From Ureibacillus sinduriensis BLB-1 = JCM 15800 (GTDB taxonomy: Bacteria; Bacillota; Bacilli; Bacillales_A; Planococcaceae): DNA of 64,000 bases. The notes beneath the pieces are model-generated. The model made no database searches. It saw only the letters and a list, made by a program, of their open reading frames with translations, and was not told where the DNA came from. Made by a program: the position numbers and the translations under genes. This document shows positions 24,994 through 33,281 of this stretch, piece by piece; positions within the stretch are counted from its first letter, which is position 1; each line of letters begins with the position of its first letter. The stretch covers positions 1-64,000 of the forward strand of contig NZ_JPVO01000046.1 in NCBI RefSeq assembly GCF_000772955.1, in the 5' to 3' direction.

Positions 24994-26669
24994 TGCAAAT
25001 CAATCATTTCACGAACTTGAATCGATGCTTTTCTACCGGAAGATCGAGCGATATCGGATTTTAAACGACTCGATAAATCTCTCGCCGAGTCACTTTTTAT
25101 ATCATTATACGCTTCGATAACGGCACTTTCCAATATATCCCTATCTTCAGGATTTGGTTCTTTTGCATTTACCCCATCAAGCAATTTGAACAGTGCTCCC
25201 AGTTTTTCAAATGACTGAATATCATAAGCCATGGACGGCACTTCTTTCGCAGCCTCATCCAGTTCTTCAATAGTTCGCTGCGTAATGATTGCAGCGGACT
25301 TTTTTGACATTACATGGACATTCACCCCGTCGTCATTCAACGCTATTAAACGATTGGCCTGCATTCCATGAGAAAGGAAAGCACCGGAAATAGCATTTCC
25401 CACCAGTGTTGCAACCACTGGGTGCCCTGCCAAACGTGCCGTGGCATAGGCATCGACAGCAGCCGAACAAGACAGATAGATGCCGAATAACTCTTCATGA
25501 TAGCCAAATGCTTGGCTAGGTACATCAACGATTGGTATGATTAAACGTTTTTCCGTTAAGTCTTTGTCTTCCTCGATAGCTTGACGAACATATTTTGCAA
25601 TTGTCCATCCTTCCAGCAAGCCCACTTCTCCGTTACGCGCACGGTAGTATTTGCTGTCTGGGTTTGGTACAACGGCTATTAACCGGGCATTCACTCCTGA
25701 AATGATCGTATCCGCCACTAATACAGATGGCACCTCGCTGATAGAATGTTGACCGTTCGCCAACAAATCAAACCATCTGCTACCGGTACTCTTCACATCC
25801 CCCATAGGAGTGGGTAACTCTATATCCATATTCACGGTTTTTGAATTTAAGTACTCTTTTGCCTGTTCTGGCATGATTTTCTTTTCGATATCCAATGTTT
25901 TGAATAATGACAAGTAGTTTTGGATTTGTTTTGTCCGATGTTGAAGTCGAATCTCTCCGCTCCAAATGTTCTTTATTGCCTCTTTATAATTTGGAATATC
26001 ATCCTCAACGATAACATCTGCAAGTGCTGATTCATGTCGAATTGCCCCACCGATCATTTTCCAGATCAATTGTTTATTCCTTGAATCCAGCTCCCGTATT
26101 CCTGCCTCTTGTTCAATTACTTCCGGACCGTTCATTCCTAAACGTCCTTCACGTGTCATGATCAACGCACTACACAATCCTGCAGTTAAGGACATTCCAC
26201 CAAATGAGCCCACCTTGCCGGGGATAATTCCTATCACCGGAACATATTCGCGTAACGCAACGATTGCAGCACTTATCTCGGCAATGGACAGTAAGCCATA
26301 ATTCGCTTCTTGCAGTCGCACACCGCCCGTATCATAAATGATCACCGGGTGAATCTTATTGCCCTTCTCGCACTCCTTGATTAGCTTTTCCAGTGTACCT
26401 GCCAGTTTGGCACCCGAAACTTCCCCGATGCCGCCCCCTTGGAAATTTCCTTCAATCGAGATGATGACTGTTTGTTGTCCATTTAAGGTACCTTTCACAA
26501 TAATCATGCCATCATCGAACTGTGGCACAATGTTTTGAGCGACTAAGTGTGGCGACTCTATCCCATCGAGAGGCCCCAAAATTTCATACGCGCTCCCCTT
26601 GTCCAATAATTGAAATGCCCTTTCGCGTGCCAAGCTTTCTACTAAACTCTCAGTTATGATTTGCGCCAA
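24984..26669 (-). CDS. mdcDE: Malonate decarboxylase beta-gamma fusion (MdcD-MdcE)
   Basis: The 561-residue product joins the two carboxytransferase-like subunits that decarboxylate malonyl-S-ACP. The first half (about 1-285) matches MdcD, with YDTGGVRLQEANYG and FGGMSLTAGLCSALI. The second half (about 300-561) matches MdcE, with GHPVVATLVGNAISGAFLSH. In many Proteobacteria these are separate genes of about 280 and 240-270 residues, so this is a fused version, with no sign of a stop or frameshift between them. The TTG start follows GAGGTGAG and overlaps mdcC by 20 bases. Confidence 0.92.
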   Translation of the reverse strand: MAQIITESLVESLARERAFQLLDKGSAYEILGPLDGIESPHLVAQNIVPQFDDGMIIVKGTLNGQQTVIISIEGNFQGGGIGEVSGAKLAGTLEKLIKECEKGNKIHPVIIYDTGGVRLQEANYGLLSIAEISAAIVALREYVPVIGIIPGKVGSFGGMSLTAGLCSALIMTREGRLGMNGPEVIEQEAGIRELDSRNKQLIWKMIGGAIRHESALADVIVEDDIPNYKEAIKNIWSGEIRLQHRTKQIQNYLSLFKTLDIEKKIMPEQAKEYLNSKTVNMDIELPTPMGDVKSTGSRWFDLLANGQHSISEVPSVLVADTIISGVNARLIAVVPNPDSKYYRARNGEVGLLEGWTIAKYVRQAIEEDKDLTEKRLIIPIVDVPSQAFGYHEELFGIYLSCSAAVDAYATARLAGHPVVATLVGNAISGAFLSHGMQANRLIALNDDGVNVHVMSKKSAAIITQRTIEELDEAAKEVPSMAYDIQSFEKLGALFKLLDGVNAKEPNPEDRDILESAVIEAYNDIKSDSARDLSSRLKSDIARSSGRKASIQVREMIDLQWR

Positions 26670-26958
26670 TTTTACTCACCTCCACTGCTTGTGCTAAACG
26701 GATCGATACCACTCCCGGTGTTGCCCCAAAATCATTAATCCTAATACGTGCCGAAATATCATTTTGACTAACGAACCGCTCGACAACTTTTTTCCATGTA
26801 TCTTGAAATCCTGTAATACCTGTACGAATTTCAACGATTGTTTTCTTCTCATTGGACGGTTCAATCAATATTTCTAAATCCCCGGAACCAACAACACCAA
26901 CATGTGCCGGTTGTTCAATCATTTTTGATGCCGGAAATGAATAAGTTAATTTTTCCAC
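26650..26958 (-). CDS. mdcC: Malonate decarboxylase acyl carrier protein MdcC (delta subunit)
   Basis: The protein has 102 residues. It carries the acyl group through a phosphoribosyl-dephospho-CoA arm on a serine; the candidate is S25 in GVVGSGDLEIL, at the position used in Klebsiella MdcC. The GTG start follows AAGGGAAGCG. It lies 18 bases after mdcB and overlaps mdcDE by 20 bases. Confidence 0.92.
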   Translation of the reverse strand: MEKLTYSFPASKMIEQPAHVGVVGSGDLEILIEPSNEKKTIVEIRTGITGFQDTWKKVVERFVSQNDISARIRINDFGATPGVVSIRLAQAVEVSKIGANHN

Positions 26959-26976
26959 AATATCGCTTCCCTTCGA

Positions 26977-27822
26977 TTAATGAATTGTAGCAAGTTCCAT
27001 ATCTTTCGATAATCTCATTTGAGAAATTTTATATAAATAGATGGTTGCCGCCAGTAAATCCGCACTTCCTCCAGGAGATAAATTCCGCCAAATAAATTCC
27101 TCATTCATCGATTCTAGTTCATCCAAGTTGCCGCTTTCTAAAACCGTAGTTGCATATTGTTTCGCGTAATCCAAACCTTCTATCCCACCTCTGTGCAGGA
27201 GACAGGTGTCATCCAAGTTAGCCATTAGTGCTAAAAATGAACGAAATTTCGCCACTTCGTAGTTATATTGAATTAAAGAGGTTTTGAAGATTGGCATGCT
27301 GACAGTGCGAATGTGAGGGAATGCCAATTGTGCCTCTACTTTTGCGCCGTTTACGCCGTATTTATTGATAGCTTTTATCCCATTGGTTAGCTGGGGCGGG
27401 ATATACCGATCATCGAATCTTGCAATCTCCCCTGCAGTAAAGCAAAGTGCCAGTTCATCACACTCCCCTTTATGAATTGCTGCTGAGGCCGTTAATAAAC
27501 CAAGCGACCAAATAGCTCCTTTATGTGTGTTGACACCATTTGTTACTTGAAACATGGTGTTTTCCCCTTCACGACCAATCTCGCCAATCTTTTCCCGTAA
27601 AGATTGGGATGGCCTTTCTCCATAGGCGGCCATTGCCATTTTGGAGAAGGTCTCATGCAGGCAGTTTGCGGATTTTACCATGGTTGCATAGTCCAAATCA
27701 TTATGTGAGCCTTGATCATTTAGGTCGACAAGCCCCGGTTTCGGTGTAAGCGACACTTCTTCAACAAGCGAGGCTACTGCTAAATCCGCCAAGGTAGATG
27801 AAAAAATATGTGCATCTTGCAA
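26977..27822 (-). CDS. mdcB: Triphosphoribosyl-dephospho-CoA synthase MdcB
   Basis: This 281-residue CitG/MdcB-family enzyme makes the prosthetic-group precursor from dephospho-CoA and ATP. Family motifs include SLTPKPGLVDLNDQGSHNDL, GVNTHKGAIWSLGLL, TCLLHRGG and NLSPGGSADLLAAT. The TTG at 27822 is chosen because AAAGGAGG lies 8 bases before it; this leaves a 19-base gap after mdcA. The frame extends to 27903 within mdcA, but that start has no ribosome site. Confidence 0.92.
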   Translation of the reverse strand: MQDAHIFSSTLADLAVASLVEEVSLTPKPGLVDLNDQGSHNDLDYATMVKSANCLHETFSKMAMAAYGERPSQSLREKIGEIGREGENTMFQVTNGVNTHKGAIWSLGLLTASAAIHKGECDELALCFTAGEIARFDDRYIPPQLTNGIKAINKYGVNGAKVEAQLAFPHIRTVSMPIFKTSLIQYNYEVAKFRSFLALMANLDDTCLLHRGGIEGLDYAKQYATTVLESGNLDELESMNEEFIWRNLSPGGSADLLAATIYLYKISQMRLSKDMELATIH

Positions 27823-27841
27823 TCTCCTTTCCTCCTTTACA

Positions 27842-29500
27842 CTACCAACTACGGAATTTTGCAGGTGGCGAGTACAAGCCGCCCGACCATTGAACGAGTT
27901 CATCTATATTTTTGGCTGCAAGCAAAGATCGTTTCGCTTCCGAACGGCGTATACCTAAATCTTCCGGAAGGGCGATCATTCCTTGTTCGCGTAGACGTTC
28001 AGTAGTTTTAGGATTATGCTCCATACCGATTGGCGTAATTCCCGCGATTGAGGCAATCATTTCCCTTCTTTGTGCTATACTGTCGGATTTATATAAATAG
28101 GCAATTCCTTCTTCGGTCACGATATGTGTTACGTCTTCTCCATAAATCATTACCGGTGCAACCGCTAGTTTAGCTTGATCTTTTACACTGATGGCATCGA
28201 GTGATTCAACAAAAACTGGCTTATTCGCTTCCTGGAATGTTTCAGCCACTTGTACTACCAGCTTTTTACCACGTGCCAACGGATCGTCGGAAGTCTTCAA
28301 ATCAAACCAAGCATCAGTGGAATGTCTTCGTCCTCCTGGGTTATGCCCCATATTCGGCGCTCCGCCATAGCCGGCAACCCGACCTTTTGTTACCGTCGAT
28401 GAATTTCCTAGGCCGTCCATCTGCAAAGTGGAACCGATAAATAAATCAACGGCATACTGGCCAGCCAATTGTGCCAGGGTCCGATTCGAACGCAGGCTGC
28501 CATCCTTCCCTGTAAAGAAGATGTCCCTTCGTGCTTCCACATACTTTTCCATTCCAAGCTCCCCGCCGAAGGCATAGACACTCTCCACCCATCCGGATTC
28601 GATAGCCGGGATAAGTGTGGGATGAGGATTCAACACCCAATTTGTACATATCTTCCCTTTCAGTCCCAAAGACTCTCCATAAGTAGGCAATAATAATTCC
28701 ACGGCCGCTGTATTAAACCCAATACCATGGTTTAGTGATTTTACACCGTGTTTTTCATAGATGCCTCGGATGATCATCATTGCCTGTAAAATTTGGATAT
28801 CTGTAATATGTCGTGGATCTCTTGTAAATAATGGTTCAAGCTCGTAAGGCTGATCTGCTACAACTATAAAATCGATCCAGGAACTTGGAATGTCTACGCG
28901 AGGCAGCTCATCCACAATTTCATTTACTTGAGCAATGACGATTCCGTCGCGGAAAGCTGCCGCTTCCACGATAGTAGGTGTTTCTTCGGTATTCGGACCT
29001 GTATATAGATTCCCGTTGCTATCGGCCTTATCCGCCGCGACCAACGCTACATTGGGGATTAAATCTACAAATAGCCTCCCATAAAGCTCAATATAAGTAT
29101 GCAAGTCTCCCAATTCTATTTTTCCATCCTCTATCATGTGGGAAATTCGAAGACTCTGTGGACCTGCATAAGAAAAGTCTACTTTTTTTGCGATTCCATA
29201 TTCAAAAACGTCCAAATGTTCCGGTCTTGAAATGCTGGACATAATCATATGCAAATCATGGACCTTTTGTGGGTCTACTTGCACCAATGATTGAGATAAG
29301 AAGGAAGCCTGTTTTTGGTTATTTCCTTCCAACACTACGCGATCACCCGTTTTAATCAATCGCTCCAGAACCTCTACAATTCGGTCGGTCGGGATAATTA
29401 CCCCATCAACCAATCCCTTTACACTTTCTAGTCTTTTTTTCTTCGCTTCAACTCTAGTTGTCCATGATTTAGCTGTTTCGCCCACGTCTTTCAAAACCAT
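27842..29500 (-). CDS. mdcA: Malonate decarboxylase alpha subunit MdcA
   Basis: This 552-residue acetyl-S-ACP:malonate ACP transferase exchanges acetyl for malonyl on MdcC. It is a full-length CoA-transferase-like protein with GLKGKICTNWVLNPHPTLIP, SVYAFGGELGMEKY, GYGGAPNMGHNPGGRRHS and MIYGEDVTHIVTEEGIAYL (each quoted separately). The ATG at 29500 follows AGGGGTG by about 9 bases; an in-frame GTG three codons upstream is an alternative. It begins 15 bases after mdcH. Confidence 0.94.
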   Translation of the reverse strand: MVLKDVGETAKSWTTRVEAKKKRLESVKGLVDGVIIPTDRIVEVLERLIKTGDRVVLEGNNQKQASFLSQSLVQVDPQKVHDLHMIMSSISRPEHLDVFEYGIAKKVDFSYAGPQSLRISHMIEDGKIELGDLHTYIELYGRLFVDLIPNVALVAADKADSNGNLYTGPNTEETPTIVEAAAFRDGIVIAQVNEIVDELPRVDIPSSWIDFIVVADQPYELEPLFTRDPRHITDIQILQAMMIIRGIYEKHGVKSLNHGIGFNTAAVELLLPTYGESLGLKGKICTNWVLNPHPTLIPAIESGWVESVYAFGGELGMEKYVEARRDIFFTGKDGSLRSNRTLAQLAGQYAVDLFIGSTLQMDGLGNSSTVTKGRVAGYGGAPNMGHNPGGRRHSTDAWFDLKTSDDPLARGKKLVVQVAETFQEANKPVFVESLDAISVKDQAKLAVAPVMIYGEDVTHIVTEEGIAYLYKSDSIAQRREMIASIAGITPIGMEHNPKTTERLREQGMIALPEDLGIRRSEAKRSLLAAKNIDELVQWSGGLYSPPAKFRSW

Positions 29501-29515
29501 TCTATACACCCCTGT

Positions 29516-30436
29516 TTATGAATTTGACAATATATAAAAACAATCCTCAATACTATTTTTAGCGATAGACATCGTCCGAACATCCGGGAAAGCTTGTTGA
29601 GCTAACTTGCTCAACACTTCACCCGGCGGCATTTCGATAAATAACTTAGTGCCGGATTCGTATAGTACATTCACTGCATCGTGCCAACGGACCGGGTAAC
29701 AGATACTTTTTGCCAAGTCTTCCTTTATTGCGTCTGCTTGCATTAATAACCTTGAAGTAATATTGCTGGATATCGGAATTTTCGGTTTTTTTAAGTCGAG
29801 CCTATCCAATTCATTGAACAACTCCTCGCTCACCCGCTGGAATAAAGGGCTATGAGAGGGGGTTGAAACGTTCAACAGATGAGCAGATGTTGCCCCGTGG
29901 CACTGCACATAATCTATTACTTTTTGTAGTCCTGCTAAAGAACCCGACAATGTAACTTGTGTAGGCGCATTTCGATTGGAAACATAAACCGGTTCACCCG
30001 GCAGGAATAGCTTATTTACGATTTTGGATAATGTGTATTCATCAAGCCCTAATACAACAGCCATTCCATAGCCTTCTCCACAAGTGTTTTCCATCAGCTC
30101 CCCACGCAAGGTTACTAATCTAAGCCCTTCTTCAAATGTAATGACACCAGAAGCAACGGCAGCACCGAACGCACCTACGGAATGACCGGCTACATAATTT
30201 GGCAGGATTCCATTTTTCACGAATACTCTATACGAAGCAACAGATGCAATCAATAGACATTGCTGTACCGCCTTTGTTTTTAGAAGCGCATTTTTGCTAT
30301 GCAGTGATTGGATTTCCGTATTTAAAATTTCGCTACTTTCTTCCAGCAATTCTTTAACGACAGGATCATCGGGCAAATCATTTAACATTCCTTCATATTG
30401 AGAACCTTGACCCGGAAAGAGAAAAGCACTTTTCAA
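29516..30436 (-). CDS. mdcH: Malonate decarboxylase malonyl transferase MdcH
   Basis: The 306-residue acyltransferase primes the system by moving malonyl from malonyl-CoA to MdcC. It resembles FabD, with the opening FPGQGSQYEGM and nucleophile S86 in VAGHSVGAFGA, then the His of STPSHSPLF. Its place inside the mdc operon distinguishes it from FabD of fatty-acid synthesis. The TTG start follows AAGAGGAGGG. It is the first structural gene after the regulator. Confidence 0.9.
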   Translation of the reverse strand: MKSAFLFPGQGSQYEGMLNDLPDDPVVKELLEESSEILNTEIQSLHSKNALLKTKAVQQCLLIASVASYRVFVKNGILPNYVAGHSVGAFGAAVASGVITFEEGLRLVTLRGELMENTCGEGYGMAVVLGLDEYTLSKIVNKLFLPGEPVYVSNRNAPTQVTLSGSLAGLQKVIDYVQCHGATSAHLLNVSTPSHSPLFQRVSEELFNELDRLDLKKPKIPISSNITSRLLMQADAIKEDLAKSICYPVRWHDAVNVLYESGTKLFIEMPPGEVLSKLAQQAFPDVRTMSIAKNSIEDCFYILSNS

Positions 30437-30449
30437 TGTATCCCTCCTC

Positions 30450-31103
30450 TTAGAATAGTGTTTTACTTACATTGAAGATTACATTTTGCGTATGGTGACG
30501 CAAAAGTTCAGTGAATTCGCCCATTTCGTTTCTTTTTAAATGTTCATAGATTTTTCGATGTTCTTCTTTGGACTTTTCGATTGTTTCTACTTGGGAAAAG
30601 TGAATACCTTGAATTCTTAACAACGGAAAACTAATTTTGCTGTAAACCCCTTCTAACACACTGCTCTCACTGAATTTGATGATTGTATAGTGAAAAGCAT
30701 AGTTCAATCGAACATATTGTACTTGATTTGTACATTTCTCCAACTCTTTTAATATACTTTTCAGTTCTTCCAGTAAATCTTTCTTTTTATGGGGCTCATG
30801 TATTCTTTTTGCCGATAGAAGTTCTATATTGTTTCTGATATCCAACAAGTCTTGTATTTCAGATAATGTATATCCTTTTACAAAAGCACCTTTTCTAGGT
30901 ATCCTTTCGATCAACCCTTCAGTAGTCAGCATATAAATCGCTTCCCTGATTGGAGAACGGCTAGTATCGAACATTTCCGCATACACGCTCTCTACTATTT
31001 TGTCTCCAGGTTTTAAATCTCCATTTAAGATCTGCTCCAAAATTTTCTCTGCAACAATTCTGGATAACGCATTATCTAACGGATAGTTTAAAAAAAATTC
31101 CAT
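30450..31103 (-). CDS. GntR-family (FCD) regulator of malonate use
   Basis: The 217-residue protein has an N-terminal winged helix (about 8-70, with GDKIVESVYAEMFDTSRSPI and REAIYMLTTEGLIERIPRKG) and an all-helical FCD ligand domain (about 80-210). It is the first gene of the mdc operon and divergent from madLM, so it probably controls both in response to malonate or malonyl-CoA. Two copies of a GTCGACTGTAT-type dyad in the divergent promoter region are its likely sites. The start at 31103 follows AAGGAAGTGG; an ATG at 31124 is also in frame. Confidence 0.9.
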   Translation of the reverse strand: MEFFLNYPLDNALSRIVAEKILEQILNGDLKPGDKIVESVYAEMFDTSRSPIREAIYMLTTEGLIERIPRKGAFVKGYTLSEIQDLLDIRNNIELLSAKRIHEPHKKKDLLEELKSILKELEKCTNQVQYVRLNYAFHYTIIKFSESSVLEGVYSKISFPLLRIQGIHFSQVETIEKSKEEHRKIYEHLKRNEMGEFTELLRHHTQNVIFNVSKTLF

Positions 31104-31141
31104 CCAAGCCACTTCCTTATGCATGATTCAACCTCAAAACG

Positions 31142-31154
31142 GTCGACTGTATAC
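31142..31154. promoter_or_regulatory. Putative GntR operator 1
   Basis: GGTCGACTGTATAC shares the core GTCGACTGTAT/ATACAGTCGAC with the site at 31265-31286, in opposite orientation. It lies directly upstream of the regulator gene on the minus strand. Confidence 0.5.
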
Positions 31155-31264
31155 ATTGATAATAAAACAGATAATTGGAAAATTCAATCGTTTTAAACTA
31201 TTTATTCTGCTTTGCGATAAATTTTTAGTTGATTTATATTTTTTTATATTTTATGATGTTCACA

Positions 31265-31286
31265 GAATACAGTCGACTGAATATTC
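31265..31286. promoter_or_regulatory. Putative GntR operator 2
   Basis: The perfect 10-bp palindrome CAGTCGACTG (31270-31279) is flanked by GAATA and AATATTC, forming a longer imperfect dyad. It is 52 bases before the madL start, well placed to repress the transporter promoter. Confidence 0.6.
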
Positions 31287-31338
31287 TTTCTTTCAGTTCA
31301 CTACTAAACTAATACTTGATAAAGGGGTGTCGGGGATT

Positions 31339-31743
31339 ATGGTGATTTATGGGGTTGCTATTTTAGCTGGGTGTTTTTTGGTTGGCACAGTTGTCGGGGA
31401 ATTTATAGGTGCATTGATGGGGGTAGATTCCAATGTGGGGGGCGTTGGGGTTGCCATGCTACTTTTGATCATCGTAGTTGATAGACTAGTCAAGTCCGGA
31501 AAGATTGCAGAACCTTCACTGGACGGTTTGAGCTTTTGGAATCAGATGTATATTCCGGTCGTGATTGCAATGGCAGCAAGCCAAAATGTATTGGGTGCTT
31601 TAACAGGCGGAGCTTTAGCAATTATAGCGGGAATCGCAGTTGTAGTAATCAGCTGGGCATGTGTCCCTCTCCTCAGTGGAAAACATAAAGAGGAAGAATC
31701 TTCTTATTCCAGTAGAGCTTTGAGAGGTGAAGCGGATGCTTGA
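31339..31743 (+). CDS. madL: Malonate transporter subunit MadL
   Basis: This 134-residue membrane protein has about four helices, matching MadL. It starts MVIYGVAILAGCFLVGTVVG and continues with GVDSNVGGVGVAMLLLIIV. With MadM it forms a malonate:Na+ (or H+) transporter. The ATG at 31339 is supported by AAAGGGGTG and the normal family length; the frame extends upstream to 31123 without support. The 3' end overlaps madM by 8 bases. Confidence 0.9.
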   Translation: MVIYGVAILAGCFLVGTVVGEFIGALMGVDSNVGGVGVAMLLLIIVVDRLVKSGKIAEPSLDGLSFWNQMYIPVVIAMAASQNVLGALTGGALAIIAGIAVVVISWACVPLLSGKHKEEESSYSSRALRGEADA

Positions 31744-32497
31744 TATGATCAAGAATGTATTTGTTAATAATGGACTGGTTACAGCTTTCCTGGTTGTCGG
31801 GATTACAATGTGGGTTGCATATTTCATTTCTGGTAAATTAACAAAAGGCAGAATCCACGGTTCTGCTATTGCCATTGTACTCGGTCTGGTTTTGGCATAT
31901 ATCGGTGGAGTCGTAACGGAAGGCACCAAGGGGATTTCCGATATTAGCTTTTTGTCAGGCATCGGTTTCCTGGGCGGGAGTATGTTACGTGATTTTGCCA
32001 TTGTAGCCACTTCATTCGGAGCCAATTTTGATGAAGTTAAAAAGGCCGGTTTCCGTGGGGTAATTTCTCTTTTCATCGGTGTGATACTGTCGTTTGTGGT
32101 TGGGGCAATTTTCGCCTTTATGTTTGGTTACAAAGATGCAGTGGACATCGCAACAATTGGTGCTGGAACTGCCACATACATTGTTGGTCCAGTAACTGGC
32201 GCTGCATTAGGGGCAAGCTCTGAAGTAATTGCAATAAGCATTGCTGCTGGCTTAGTTAAGTCCGTACTAGTAATGGTGGGGACACCATTTATCGCTAGAT
32301 TTATTGGCTTGAATAACCCGATGACCGCAATGGTTTACGGCGGTTTAATGGGAACTACTTCGGGAGTAGCAGGCGGTCTTGCTGCAACGGATCCAAAATT
32401 GGTTCCTTATGGTGCCGTTACCGCGACTTTCTATACAGGATTAGGGTGTTTATTAGCTCCGACCGTATTGTTCCTGTTAACTGATTTAATTTTTTAG
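31736..32497 (+). CDS. madM: Malonate transporter subunit MadM
   Basis: The 253-residue membrane protein has about seven to eight helices, matching MadM, with GFLGGSMLRDFAIVATSFG and MVYGGLMGTTSGVAGGLAAT. It is the partner of MadL, and overlap of the two reading frames implies translational coupling. The ATG at 31736 follows GAGAGGTGA. An in-frame GTG at 31727 is possible. Both genes are divergent from the mdc operon, so uptake and breakdown of malonate are encoded together. Confidence 0.92.
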   Translation: MLDMIKNVFVNNGLVTAFLVVGITMWVAYFISGKLTKGRIHGSAIAIVLGLVLAYIGGVVTEGTKGISDISFLSGIGFLGGSMLRDFAIVATSFGANFDEVKKAGFRGVISLFIGVILSFVVGAIFAFMFGYKDAVDIATIGAGTATYIVGPVTGAALGASSEVIAISIAAGLVKSVLVMVGTPFIARFIGLNNPMTAMVYGGLMGTTSGVAGGLAATDPKLVPYGAVTATFYTGLGCLLAPTVLFLLTDLIF

Positions 32498-32522
32498 AAA
32501 AATGAATACAATGATTTTCAAT

Positions 32523-32550
32523 GTCGGTTTGTACAACAAATCGACTTTTT
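32523..32550 (+). terminator. Terminator of madLM
   Basis: GTCGGTTTGT pairs with ACAAATCGAC around a 2- to 3-nt loop, followed by TTTTTATTTG. Confidence 0.85.
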
Positions 32551-32680
32551 ATTTGTGTTTTAAAATACAGCATGGATTTTTCTCCTATTGATTGCTTCTT
32601 ACCTACTATTCAAACTAAACGATTCACTTTGAAAGGTTCCATTTCTTTTAAGCAATCAGCTTTGTCTTCCCCTTTACTCA

Positions 32681-33115
32681 CTACGGATTTCCAATTACGG
32701 GAAAAGCGCTTAATATAGCCTCTAATTCTTTGATTAATTTTTTCAGGTAGGACTGATCCGAGCTGAATTCAAATTTCAATAAAGCTCCATAACCGGCAGG
32801 ATAGCACGTTTCTCCCAACCACTTCAGTTTTCCTAGGTGATCCATTTCACACTCAAAGAATATTGCATTGTCCAAATTATTCAAAGCCGCCTTTCCTCTT
32901 AAATTGCTGTACATTAATTTGAGTCCTTGGAGGAAATCGCTTATTTCGTCAGTTCTCAAAGCAGCATGAAATTGAACAACATACCCCGGGATTTCAACAC
33001 TAATTTTTGAATCGATCCAGTTTATATCCCAGTAATCTGTCGTATTTGGGTGACTTCTTGTCACCACCTCAATCTCGACCTTTTCAAAATCATCACCTAA
33101 AAGATGAAATTTCAT
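32681..33115 (-). CDS. WapI-family immunity-like protein
   Basis: The 144-residue cytosolic protein resembles the family named after the immunity protein WapI of the WapA toxin system. Supporting parts are SHPNTTDYWDINW near residue 21, ISVEIPGYVVQFHAALRTDE and the ending LIKELEAILSAFPVIG. No toxin gene is adjacent, so it may be an orphan immunity gene or serve another role. GGAGGTGATTAT precedes the ATG. The family match is from memory. Confidence 0.55.
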   Translation of the reverse strand: MKFHLLGDDFEKVEIEVVTRSHPNTTDYWDINWIDSKISVEIPGYVVQFHAALRTDEISDFLQGLKLMYSNLRGKAALNNLDNAIFFECEMDHLGKLKWLGETCYPAGYGALLKFEFSSDQSYLKKLIKELEAILSAFPVIGNP

Positions 33116-33201
33116 ATAATCACCTCCATAAGATACTTAACTTATTCAACTATACTGTTTCTTTTATTATATCCTTAAGCCTTGGATAGCTATAATCCAT
33201 A

Positions 33202-33242
33202 AATAAAAAGGATACTACAGCCGGAACTTCGGCCATAATACC
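33202..33242 (-). terminator. Terminator of the sCache chemoreceptor
   Basis: On the minus strand a hairpin with core GGCCGAAGTTCCGGC, extended by GTATTAT/GTAGTATC with bulges, is followed by CTTTTTATTT. Confidence 0.7.
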
Positions 33243-33281
33243 CTTCAAATGGTACCTTCTTCAGAAATCTTTCATTTGCAA

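Noticed and set aside
27823-27903. Longer MdcB overlapping MdcA
   Set aside because: No ribosome site is found there, whereas the TTG at 27822 follows AAAGGAGG at good distance.
31123-31338. Longer MadL with 72 extra N-terminal residues
   Set aside because: The extension crosses the putative operator and has no ribosome site; the internal ATG gives the normal family length.
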